This document shows positions 56,336 to 64,000 of a DNA stretch of 64,000 nucleotides, in pieces (position 1 is the stretch's first letter; each line of letters opens with the position of its first letter). Under the pieces are notes generated by a model. It ran no database searches. It was not told the DNA's origin and saw only the letters and a list, made by a program, of their open reading frames with translations. The position numbers were made by a program, and so were the translations under genes. The DNA is from Pseudomonas mosselii (GTDB lineage Bacteria; Pseudomonadota; Gammaproteobacteria; Pseudomonadales; Pseudomonadaceae). The DNA lies in contig NZ_QJRP01000001.1 in the NCBI RefSeq assembly GCF_003205295.1, forward strand, positions 62,001 through 126,000, written 5' to 3'.

Positions 56336-56548
56336 TCAGGGTTCGATGCTGCGGGCGATGTCGCGCATGTCGCGGGCCGAGTGACGCAGGTCATCGGCGT
56401 GTCCATCCATGGCTCGTGCATCGGCCTGATGGATCGAGTGGCGCAGGAACCGGGCATGGCCATCCAGGGCCTGGCACAGTTCATCGAGTTCACCGGCGTT
56501 GCGCATCAGGTCGTCCTGCAACCCTTGCAGGCGAAGGTTCGAAGTCAT
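56336..56548 (-). CDS. Small helical hypothetical protein
   Basis: 70 residues; charged and helical throughout (LQGLQDDLMRNAGELDELCQAL, DGHADDLRHSARDMRDIARSIE). Start at ATG 56548 with AAGGAA upstream. No membrane segment or recognised domain. It may be cytoplasmic and oligomeric; function unknown. It lies upstream of tRNA-Leu on the same strand, its end just beyond the tRNA promoter. Confidence 0.6.
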   Translation of the reverse strand: MTSNLRLQGLQDDLMRNAGELDELCQALDGHARFLRHSIHQADARAMDGHADDLRHSARDMRDIARSIEP

Positions 56549-56649
56549 GTCGCTTCCTTGTGGGATCGGGGCGCGGCCACTATAGGTCAATTGACAGGAT
56601 GCCGCCATTACGCCACTGTTGACTCATTGGATCCAATGGTTGTGTCGCC

Positions 56650-56934
56650 ATGTCATCGCGTTCCCCCGACCCAGGCGCAGTCCGGCGTATCCGGCCGAAG
56701 CTGTTCTGGCGTCTGCTGTTTCTGCTTGTCTGCCTGCTGGCGGCGTTCCTGTATGCCGGCTTCATGAGCCTGGGCGGCTATCTGCTGATGCTCGGGCTCG
56801 ATCCGCAACACCCTGAGTCACAGCGCTACATGGCCTTGGGCGGCGGGGCGTCGATCTTGCTGCTGGGGCTGTGGCTGTTGAAAGTGGCGATGCCGCGCCG
56901 ACTGGTGCCGACGGTGGTGGAGCGCGACAACTGA
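56650..56934 (+). CDS. Small two-helix membrane protein
   Basis: 94 residues with two hydrophobic helices (LFWRLLFLLVCLLAAFLYAGF and ALGGGASILLLGLWLLKVAM) joined by a short loop. No recognised family. Ribosome site is weak. Ends 80 bases before the histidine kinase gene; may be co-transcribed with it, but the gap allows a separate promoter. Confidence 0.55.
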   Translation: MSSRSPDPGAVRRIRPKLFWRLLFLLVCLLAAFLYAGFMSLGGYLLMLGLDPQHPESQRYMALGGGASILLLGLWLLKVAMPRRLVPTVVERDN

Positions 56935-57014
56935 CGATCGTCGCCTGAGGGGCGGTGTCGGCGGGACTTTTGACTACGCTCAATATGTCCTTTCGCGGTG
57001 CTTGTGGAGCTTGC

Positions 57015-58175
57015 ATGGTATCGACAGACCGCCCCACCCATTCGGTAATGCCCGAGGCGCGCTACGAGCAGTTGGTCCAGGCAGTGGTGGACTATGCCAT
57101 CTACATGCTTGACCCGACTGGTCATGTGGTGTCCTGGAATGCGGGCGCGCAACGAATCAAGGGTTATCACGCCGACGAGGTGATCGGTCGGCATTTCTCG
57201 TTGTTCTTTACCGATCAGGACCGTGCCGAAGGCCGTCCGCAACGCCTGCTGCGCCAAGCCCTGGAAGAGGGCAAGGCGCAGGACGAGGGCTGGCGCGTGC
57301 GCAAGGACGGCACGCAGTTCTGGGCGCTGGCGGCGCTGGATGTGATCCGCGACCAGTATGGCAAGGTCATCGGTCTGGCCAAGATCACCCGCGACATCAC
57401 CGATCGGCGCGAATCCGCCCTGCAACTGGATGCCATGCGCGCGCAGCTGTTCCAGGCGCAGAAGCTCGAGGCGCTCGGGCAACTGACCGGCGGCCTGGCC
57501 CATGACTTCAACAACCTGCTGACCATCATTCTCAGCTCTGCCCGGCTGGCGTGCGGCAGCCAGGATCCGGCACGGGTGCGGCGTCTGCTCGAGCATATTC
57601 TCGACGCCGGCCAGCGCGGTACCCAACTGACCCAGCAACTGCTGACCTTCGCCCGGCATCGACAACTGAGCATCACCAGCATCGCCCCGGCCCAGGTGAT
57701 CGACACCACCTGCGGATTGGCGGCGCACGTGCTGCCCAGGGACATCGAACTGCTGCCGCAGGTGCAGCCGGACCTGCCATTGATCGAGGTGGATGCCGGG
57801 CAGTTGCAGATGGTCCTGCTCAACCTGGTGTTCAACGCCCGTGATGCCATCGCGGCGACGGGGCAGATCCACCTGGTGGTCGAAAGTGTCCGCTTGGCCG
57901 GTGAGGTGGAAGGGCTGCATGGGCACTTCGTGCGTTTCGATGTGCGTGATGACGGGCAGGGCATCGACCCGCAGATACTGCCGCGGATCTTCGAACCGTT
58001 CTTCACCACCAAGGCCTTCGGCAAGGGCACCGGCCTGGGGCTGAGCCAGGCCTATGGTTTCGCCCGGCAGAGCGATGGCGCGATCAGCGTGTCCAGCCGC
58101 CCCGGCGAAGGCACCTGCATGAGCCTGTACTTTCCCGCCCGAACGGGTGCCGATACACCTTCGACCGACGGATAG
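57015..58175 (+). CDS. PAS-containing sensor histidine kinase
   Basis: 386 residues. One PAS domain (about 15-135: QAVVDYAIYMLDPTGHVVSWNAGA ... GYHADEVIGRHF), then the HisKA dimerisation helix with phospho-acceptor His163 in GGLAHDFNNLLT, and a HATPase_c domain with N box (NLVFNARDA), DDGQGI and GTGLGL. No membrane helix, so cytoplasmic. Start at ATG 57015 after GGAG. It lies seven bases before the KaiC-like gene and with the receiver gene forms a three-gene signalling operon. Confidence 0.9.
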   Translation: MVSTDRPTHSVMPEARYEQLVQAVVDYAIYMLDPTGHVVSWNAGAQRIKGYHADEVIGRHFSLFFTDQDRAEGRPQRLLRQALEEGKAQDEGWRVRKDGTQFWALAALDVIRDQYGKVIGLAKITRDITDRRESALQLDAMRAQLFQAQKLEALGQLTGGLAHDFNNLLTIILSSARLACGSQDPARVRRLLEHILDAGQRGTQLTQQLLTFARHRQLSITSIAPAQVIDTTCGLAAHVLPRDIELLPQVQPDLPLIEVDAGQLQMVLLNLVFNARDAIAATGQIHLVVESVRLAGEVEGLHGHFVRFDVRDDGQGIDPQILPRIFEPFFTTKAFGKGTGLGLSQAYGFARQSDGAISVSSRPGEGTCMSLYFPARTGADTPSTDG

Positions 58176-58181
58176 ACGACC

Positions 58182-59627
58182 ATGGTAGAGCAACTCAAAC
58201 GGCTGGCCACGGGCATTGAGGGGCTCGATGCACTGCTCAGGGGCGGGCTGGTGGTCGGTGCTTCCTACATCGTCCAGGGCCACCCGGGTTCGGGCAAGAC
58301 CATCCTCGCCAACCAGCTGGCCTGCAACCATGTGCGCGACGGTGGCCGGGTGCTGGTGGCGACCTTGCTCAGCGAGTCCCATGAACGCCTGTTCCAGTAC
58401 TTGTCGACGCTGAGTTTCTTCGATCCGGCGCTGGTGGGGGACAGCATCCAGTTCGTCAGCGCCTTCGACACCCTCGAGCAGGATGGCCTGGACGCAGTGG
58501 TCAGGCTGTTGCGCCAGGAGATTGCCCGGCAGCAGGCCTCCTTGCTGATCGTCGATGGCCTGCTCAACGCCCGATCGCGGGCGGAAACCAGCCTGGACAC
58601 CAAGAAGTTCGTCTCCGAACTGCAGGGGCATGCGGCATTCGCCGGTTGCACGGTGCTGTTGCTGACCAGTGCGCGGCTGGAGGAAGACAGCCCGGAGCAC
58701 ACCATGGTCGATGGCGTGATCGAATTGGGCGAGCACCTGGTCGGCAGTGCCGCGGTGCGTCATGTCCAGTTGCGCAAGACCCGCGGCAGCAGCGCGCTGT
58801 CCGGGCGCCACGAGTGCCTGATCAACGAGGCGGGGTTGCAGGTCTATCCGCGCCTGGAGTCGCTCTACAGCCGGCCCAGCCAGCCGGACGGACAAACCCT
58901 GGCACGGGTCGCCACGGGGGTCGCCGACCTCGATGGCATGCTCGGTGGCGGGTTGGCCGAGGCGTCGGTGAGCCTGTTGATGGGACCCTCCGGCGTGGGC
59001 AAGACGGCATTGGGCATCGCATTTCTCGCCGCCTCGACGAAAACCGCGCCGGGCCTGCATTTCGGTTTCTACGAGACACCGGCGCGGTTGCGTTTGAAGG
59101 CGTCCGCGCTGGGCTACGACCTGCCGGCGCTGGAACGCGATGGCGTGGTGCAACTGAGCTGGCAGCCTACCACCGAAGGCCTGCTGGACCAGCTCGGCGC
59201 CCGCCTTTTGAAACAGGTCGAGGCATTGGGCGCCAGGCGCGTGGTGATCGACAGCCTGGGTGCCTTCGGTCGCCTGGCGTTGGAACCAGCCCGCCTGAAC
59301 GCTTTCTTCCGGGTGCTGACCGGCGAGTTGCGCGCCCGTGGCGTCACGGTGCTGCTGACCTGGGAAATGCGCGACATCTTCGGCTCGGAGATCACCGCGC
59401 CGGCCCCGGATCTGTCGAGCATCGTCGACAACCTGATCCTCATGCGCTTCGCTGAGCTCGATGCACAACTGCACCGTGCCCTGTCGATCATCAAGGTGCG
59501 CGACAGCGACCATGATCCGGCCCTGCAGGCGTTGAATCTGGGGCCCATGGGCATCAGCCTGGCGCGGGCGTTCGAGGGCGCCAGCGGCGTGCTCAGTGGC
59601 TCGGCGACAACGCCAGGAGACCGCTGA
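58182..59627 (+). CDS. KaiC-like double RecA-domain ATPase
   Basis: 481 residues with two KaiC/RadA-type domains. Walker A is GHPGSGKT at 33-40 and GPSGVGKT at 268-275. The second domain keeps the FYETP region and a KVRDSDHD segment near the end, as in KaiC CII. KaiB and KaiA are not nearby, so a circadian clock is not implied; KaiC-like proteins in non-cyanobacteria take part in stress and signalling. Its place between a histidine kinase and a receiver suggests the ATPase output is tied to phosphotransfer. This is inference. Confidence 0.88.
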   Translation: MVEQLKRLATGIEGLDALLRGGLVVGASYIVQGHPGSGKTILANQLACNHVRDGGRVLVATLLSESHERLFQYLSTLSFFDPALVGDSIQFVSAFDTLEQDGLDAVVRLLRQEIARQQASLLIVDGLLNARSRAETSLDTKKFVSELQGHAAFAGCTVLLLTSARLEEDSPEHTMVDGVIELGEHLVGSAAVRHVQLRKTRGSSALSGRHECLINEAGLQVYPRLESLYSRPSQPDGQTLARVATGVADLDGMLGGGLAEASVSLLMGPSGVGKTALGIAFLAASTKTAPGLHFGFYETPARLRLKASALGYDLPALERDGVVQLSWQPTTEGLLDQLGARLLKQVEALGARRVVIDSLGAFGRLALEPARLNAFFRVLTGELRARGVTVLLTWEMRDIFGSEITAPAPDLSSIVDNLILMRFAELDAQLHRALSIIKVRDSDHDPALQALNLGPMGISLARAFEGASGVLSGSATTPGDR

Positions 59628-59631
59628 TGGG

Positions 59632-60018
59632 ATGAACAGCATCCAGGGCGTTAATGAGAAGAAGATCATTCTGATCGTCGACGACGAGTACCTGATCGCC
59701 GATATCCTGGGTTTCGCCCTGGAGGACGAGGGCTACCTGGTGGAAAAGGCCAGCAATGGGCGCAAGGCCCTGGAGGCCCTGAGAGAGAAGCGCGTGGACC
59801 TGGTGATCACCGACTACATGATGCCGGTGCTCAATGGCGAGGAGTTGCTCAACGCGATTCGTGACGAGCTGCAGATGGCGGACCTGCCGGTGATCCTCAT
59901 GAGCGGTGCCCAGGCCAGCCAGGGCCAGGCCTGCCCCGGAAGGTTCGCGGCGGTGTTCGACAAGCCATTCGACATGGACCGGATGATCGCCACGGTGCGC
60001 GAACTGCTCGGCACCTGA
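59632..60018 (+). CDS. Single-domain response regulator
   Basis: 128 residues, receiver domain only: acidic pocket in IVDDEY, phospho-acceptor Asp61 in VITDYMMPVLNG, conserved Ser/Thr in LMSGA and Lys in DKPFD. No DNA-binding output. Start at ATG 59632; an earlier in-frame ATG at 59596 overlaps the KaiC-like gene. Follows kaiC-like by four bases. It probably receives phosphate from the kinase at 57015 and acts by protein contact, perhaps with the KaiC-like protein. Confidence 0.85.
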   Translation: MNSIQGVNEKKIILIVDDEYLIADILGFALEDEGYLVEKASNGRKALEALREKRVDLVITDYMMPVLNGEELLNAIRDELQMADLPVILMSGAQASQGQACPGRFAAVFDKPFDMDRMIATVRELLGT

Positions 60019-60093
60019 GGTTCGGGAGAGGCTCCCCGCATGGGCGGGCAATCGATCAGGCGCATCCGTGCGGCATGATGCGTTGGCTTGGGA

Positions 60094-60288
60094 TTACTCG
60101 TCGTTGCTCTTTTCCGGCGCTGGGCTGCCGGCCTGGATGCGCTTGTAGATCTCTTCACGGTGCACCTGGACATCCTTCGGTGCATCGATACCGATCCTCA
60201 CCTGCATCCCCTTGACGCCCAGAATGGTGACTTTGATGTCGTCGTCGATGACGATGCTTTCGCCAACCTTGCGTGTGAGTATCAGCAT
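60094..60288 (-). CDS. csrA: Carbon storage / secondary metabolism regulator CsrA (Rsm)
   Basis: 64 residues; a full CsrA core: [17 protein letters not shown] ... [19 protein letters not shown], with the key Arg in VHREE. RNA-binding dimer that recognises GGA motifs and represses or stabilises target mRNAs; in Pseudomonas the Rsm proteins control biofilm, secretion and secondary metabolism, often including T3SS. AAGGAG precedes the ATG. The C-terminal tail ([11 protein letters not shown]) differs from the common CsrA, so it is one of the paralogues. Confidence 0.95.
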   Translation of the reverse strand: MLILTRKVGESIVIDDDIKVTILGVKGMQVRIGIDAPKDVQVHREEIYKRIQAGSPAPEKSNDE

Positions 60289-60540
60289 GTAGTTCTCCTT
60301 GGTGATGTAGAAAACCGCCGAGCCTGATGGTCTGCGGTGGGAGCCTGTCCCTCTTCCTTCTCATTAAAGACGCTTTCGGCGGATAGTAATTCCCCGACAG
60401 ACAAATTCTGTTATCGATCTTTAGTTACAGGAGCCATTCGGGATGCTACGCATTCCCCTGGCCAAGGTGCTCGGTGGCAAGGATAGGGTGCTTGGCGCCA
60501 TATGGGAAATTTCTCTGCTCGATGAACTAAATAGTGGGGG

Positions 60541-61563
60541 TCAATGATCGTTTTGGGTCGCCAGGGCCTCGAGGAAACGCAGCAGCGACACTTCCTCGGG
60601 TTCCAGGCCCTTGCGCGCCCGTGTGCGGGGCAGGTCCGCCAGACGCCCGAGCTGGAAGTGTTCAAGGACTGCCGGATGTATGTAGCAGCGCCGGCATACC
60701 GCCGGCGTGTTGCCCAGGCGCGCCGCAACCTGGCGGACGATTTCGGCAACCTGGCGCCGGGCCTCGCTGTCCGGTTCCCAGGCCAGCGGCCGCAGCAGGC
60801 TCAGGGCCAGGCTGCTGCCGGCCCAGGTGCGGTAGTCCTTGGCGGTGAAATCGGCGCCAGTCAGTTGCTGGAGGAACTGGTTGACCTCGGTCGAGCCGAT
60901 GCCATGGCGCTGACCCTGGTCGTCCAGGTACTGGAACAAGGCCTGGCCGGGCAGTTCCATGCAGCGCTTGACCAGCCCGGCCAGGCGCCGATCGGTCAGG
61001 GTGACGTTGTGTTCGACGCCGCGCTTGCCACGAAACTGGAAGCGGATACGGCTGCCCTTGACCTGCACATGGCGGGTATTGAGCGTGGTCAGGCCATAGG
61101 AGCGGTTGTCGCGCAGGTACTGGCGGTTACCGATGCGGATCAGCGTGCTGTCGAGCAGGCTGATCACCAGTGCCATGACCTTCTCCCGGCCCAGCCCCGG
61201 GCGGGCCAGGTGCGCATCCAGTTGCTTGCGCAGCCTCGGCAGCGCTTCGGCGAAGGCCAGCATGCGCCCGTACTTGTGCTGGTCGCGCAGCTCGCGCCAT
61301 TGCGCATGGTAGCGATACTGCTTTCGTCCCCGGGCATCCCGGCCGGTGGCCTGCAGGTGGCCCTGCGGGTCGGCGCAGATCCACACATCGGTGTAGGCCG
61401 GGGGGATCACCAGGGCGGCGATGCGCGCCAGGGTGTCGGCATCACGGACCCGCTGGTTGCTTGCGTCGAAGTACTGAAATCGATCGCGCCAGCGCCGCCG
61501 GGTCAGGCCGGGCTGGCTGTCATCGACGTAGTGCAGGGCGGCAGGCAGCGGGCAGTCGGGCAT
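60541..61563 (-). CDS. DNA topoisomerase IB
   Basis: 340 residues, poxvirus/deinococcal-type topoisomerase IB that relaxes supercoils through a 3' phosphotyrosine. Seen: AALVIPPAYTDVWI and GRKQYRYHAQWR near the N-terminus, KGSRIRFQFRGK (catalytic Lys/Arg loops), and the C-terminal RRCYIHPAVLEHF with the likely nucleophilic Tyr. Stands alone on the minus strand. Common but not universal in Pseudomonas. Confidence 0.9.
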   Translation of the reverse strand: MPDCPLPAALHYVDDSQPGLTRRRWRDRFQYFDASNQRVRDADTLARIAALVIPPAYTDVWICADPQGHLQATGRDARGRKQYRYHAQWRELRDQHKYGRMLAFAEALPRLRKQLDAHLARPGLGREKVMALVISLLDSTLIRIGNRQYLRDNRSYGLTTLNTRHVQVKGSRIRFQFRGKRGVEHNVTLTDRRLAGLVKRCMELPGQALFQYLDDQGQRHGIGSTEVNQFLQQLTGADFTAKDYRTWAGSSLALSLLRPLAWEPDSEARRQVAEIVRQVAARLGNTPAVCRRCYIHPAVLEHFQLGRLADLPRTRARKGLEPEEVSLLRFLEALATQNDH

Positions 61564-61621
61564 GGGCGCGGTCCATCAAGGGCACTCTTGCTGCAATGGA
61601 CAGCGTCCGTTGCGTCATTGC

Positions 61622-62713
61622 TCAACCCAGCAGCGCCACCGACTTGATCTGCGCCCACAGCATCTGCCCAGGCTGCACCGCGAGCTGGTCCGCCGAATAG
61701 CGGGTGATGCGCGCCAGCAGGGCGTTGCCGGCGGCATCCAGGCTGACCAGCACATGGGCCGGGTTGTCCGCCGGGCGGCACTCGCGGACCCGCACCGGCA
61801 GGCGGTTGAGGATGCTCGAGGCGCCGTCCGCGGTGAGTGCCAGGCTGACATCCCGGGCCTGCACCTTGAGGCGCAGGGTGCTGCCCATGTGTAGCCCGGG
61901 GTGGGCGATGCGCAAGCGCTGGCCGTCACCACCGGGCAGGCGCAGCTCGAACAGCTGGTAATGTGGATCGTGGCCCACCACCACGCCTTCGAGCACCACG
62001 CCGGCATCCTCGCCCTGGGCCAGTGGCAGGTCGAGGCGCGCCAGGGTCTGGCCGATCGGCCCGCTGGCCACGGCCTTGCCCTGTTCGAGCAGGACCAGGT
62101 GGTCGGCCAGGCGCGCCACTTCGTCCTGGGCATGGCTGACGTAGATCAGCGGGATGTCCAGCTCGTCGTGCAGGCGCTCCAGGTACGGCAGGATCTCGCG
62201 CTTGCGCGCGCTGTCGAGCGCAGCCAGCGGCTCGTCCATCAGCAGCAGCCGTGGGCTGCTGAGCAGGGCCCGGGCGATGCCGACCCGCTGCGCCTCGCCG
62301 CCGGACAGGGTCGCCGGTTTGCGCGCCAGCAGGTGGCCGATGCCCAGCAGCTGGCAGGCCTGCTCCTGGCTGATCTTGCGCGCCTCGGGGGCGATGCGGC
62401 GCCAGCCGAACTCGAGGTTGCCGCGCACCGACAGGTGCGGGAACAGGCTGGCTTCCTGGAACACGTAGCCGACCGGGCGTTGGTGCGGCGGGATGAAGTG
62501 CCCGCGGGCGCTATCTTCCCAGACCTCGCCATTGACCTCGATGTAGGCGCTGGCGGCCCGCTCGAGGCCGGCAAGGCAGCGCAGGCATGAGGTCTTGCCC
62601 GAGCCGGAATGGCCGAACAGGGCGCTGATGCCGCGTCCGGGCAGGTTCAGGTCGACGTTCAGGGTGAAGTCGTCACGCGCCAGTTTCAGGCGCGCCTGTA
62701 TCGATGCGCTCAT
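61622..62713 (-). CDS. modC: Molybdate ABC transporter ATPase ModC
   Basis: 363 residues: ABC domain with Walker A GHSGSGKT, signature [15 protein letters not shown], Walker [13 protein letters not shown] and the switch His in YVSHAQDE; then a C-terminal TOBE/Mop-type domain (about 290-355) which binds molybdate and regulates transport. One base separates it from modB. ATG 62713 is chosen. Confidence 0.96.
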   Translation of the reverse strand: MSASIQARLKLARDDFTLNVDLNLPGRGISALFGHSGSGKTSCLRCLAGLERAASAYIEVNGEVWEDSARGHFIPPHQRPVGYVFQEASLFPHLSVRGNLEFGWRRIAPEARKISQEQACQLLGIGHLLARKPATLSGGEAQRVGIARALLSSPRLLLMDEPLAALDSARKREILPYLERLHDELDIPLIYVSHAQDEVARLADHLVLLEQGKAVASGPIGQTLARLDLPLAQGEDAGVVLEGVVVGHDPHYQLFELRLPGGDGQRLRIAHPGLHMGSTLRLKVQARDVSLALTADGASSILNRLPVRVRECRPADNPAHVLVSLDAAGNALLARITRYSADQLAVQPGQMLWAQIKSVALLG

Positions 62714-62714
62714 G

Positions 62715-63394
62715 TCAGCTCCAGCCGGCCTTGCCACGGCGGCCGGCATAGAGCATCAGCAGCACCAGGAACGAGAATACCAGCATGGCCCCGGCCAGCC
62801 AGTGCGCCTGGCTGTATTCCATGGCCTCGACGTGATCGAAGATCTGCACCGAGACCACGCGGGTCTTGTCGGGAATGTTGCCGCCGATCATCAGTACCAC
62901 GCCGAACTCGCCCACGGTGTGGGCGAAGCCGAGGATGCTGGCGGTGACGAAGCCGGGGCGCGCCAGCGGCAGCACCACGTGGATGAAGGTATCCCACGGG
63001 CTGGCGCGCAGGGTGGCGGCCACCTCCAGCGGGCGCTGGCCGATGGCGCCGAAGGCGTTCTGCAGAGGCTGCACCACGAAGGGCATGGAGTACACCACCG
63101 AGCCGATCACCAGCCCGGTGAAGCTGAACACCACGCTGCCCAGGCCCAGGGACTGCGTGGCCTGGCCGATCCAGCCGTGGGGGCCGAGGGCCAGCAGCAG
63201 GTAGAAGCCGATCACGGTCGGTGGCAGCACCAGGGGCAAGGCCACCACCGCGCCAATTGGCCCGCGCAGCCAGGAGCGGGTGCGCGCCAGCCACCAGGCG
63301 ATGGGCGTGCCCAGCACCAGGAGGATGGCGGTGGTCAGGCTGGCCAGCTTGATGGTCAGCCAGATCGCGCCCAGGTCACTGGCGTCGAGCGGCA

Positions 63395-63395
<1 letters not shown>
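62715..63395 (-). CDS. modB: Molybdate ABC transporter permease ModB
   Basis: 226 residues, about five helices, with the EAA-loop region [26 protein letters not shown] and the preceding [15 protein letters not shown] typical of ModB. The ATG overlaps the modA stop (ATGA), so the operon is modA-modB-modC. Confidence 0.96.

Positions 63396-64000
<605 letters not shown>

Noticed and set aside
58182..59627. A complete Kai circadian clock
   Set aside because: No kaiA or kaiB is in the window; only a KaiC-like ATPase is seen.
60289..60540. Possible small gene or RNA between csrA and topoisomerase IB
   Set aside because: No coherent frame, hairpin or promoter pair was convincing apart from the csrA ribosome site.

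Overview
The window is chromosomal DNA from a GC-rich gammaproteobacterium, most likely a Pseudomonas of the P. putida group. This rests on the fused nuoCD gene inside a complete nuoA-N operon, recurrent 'cgcgggtaaacccgctcccacagg' type REP palindromes (quoted in parts below), a 441-residue isocitrate lyase, a Pseudomonas-type sohB, and the modABC, csrA and SCP2/phosphotransferase/SDR neighbourhoods. I cannot fix the species.

Positions 1-11,390 are the right-hand part of a type III secretion (T3SS) locus of the Ysc/Psc family. sctN and sctO run leftward off the edge. Divergently, sctW, tyeA, sycN, sctX, sctY and sctV form a tightly overlapping operon in the Yersinia virA / P. aeruginosa popN-pcrD order. 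A second block carries the needle-tip V antigen, its chaperone and two pore-forming translocators. lcrR and lcrG homologues, normally found between sctV and lcrV, are absent. A 402-residue protein of unknown function follows the translocators behind its own putative promoter and terminator and is the best candidate for a new secreted substrate. Two divergent sites with identical geometry match the ExsA/LcrF activator site (TnAAAAnA, GnC, TGnnA, then a -10 hexamer). Two weaker sites with the same spacing precede lcrV and the unknown gene. An imperfect inverted repeat spans the lcrV start.

11,400-20,320 holds housekeeping and accessory genes: a YqaA-type membrane protein, DUF411 and CopAB copper-resistance proteins, the TrhP tRNA hydroxylation protein, an AI-2E family permease and a TonB-dependent receptor, separated by REP palindromes.

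20,330-35,345 is the complete respiratory complex I operon nuoA-nuoN on the minus strand, with a Fur-box-like palindrome in its upstream AT-rich region and two strong GC-rich hairpins inside it.

35,700-47,110 contains a lysoplasmalogenase, aceA, a small secretin-fold protein, a SulP transporter, tRNA-Val, a SPOR lipoprotein, an HTH-PAS regulator, a methyltransferase and a minus-strand acyl-metabolism cluster (histidine phosphatase, SCP2, phosphotransferase, SDR).

47,300-56,950 contains sohB, tRNA-Cys, a small orphan gene, a LysR regulator divergent from a DsbA/NTF2-like pair, several small envelope proteins, a CigR-family protein, a family 7 alginate lyase, DoxX and tRNA-Leu.

57,000-64,000 contains a histidine kinase / KaiC-like ATPase / receiver operon, csrA, topoisomerase IB and the molybdate transporter modABC, with modA cut by the right edge.
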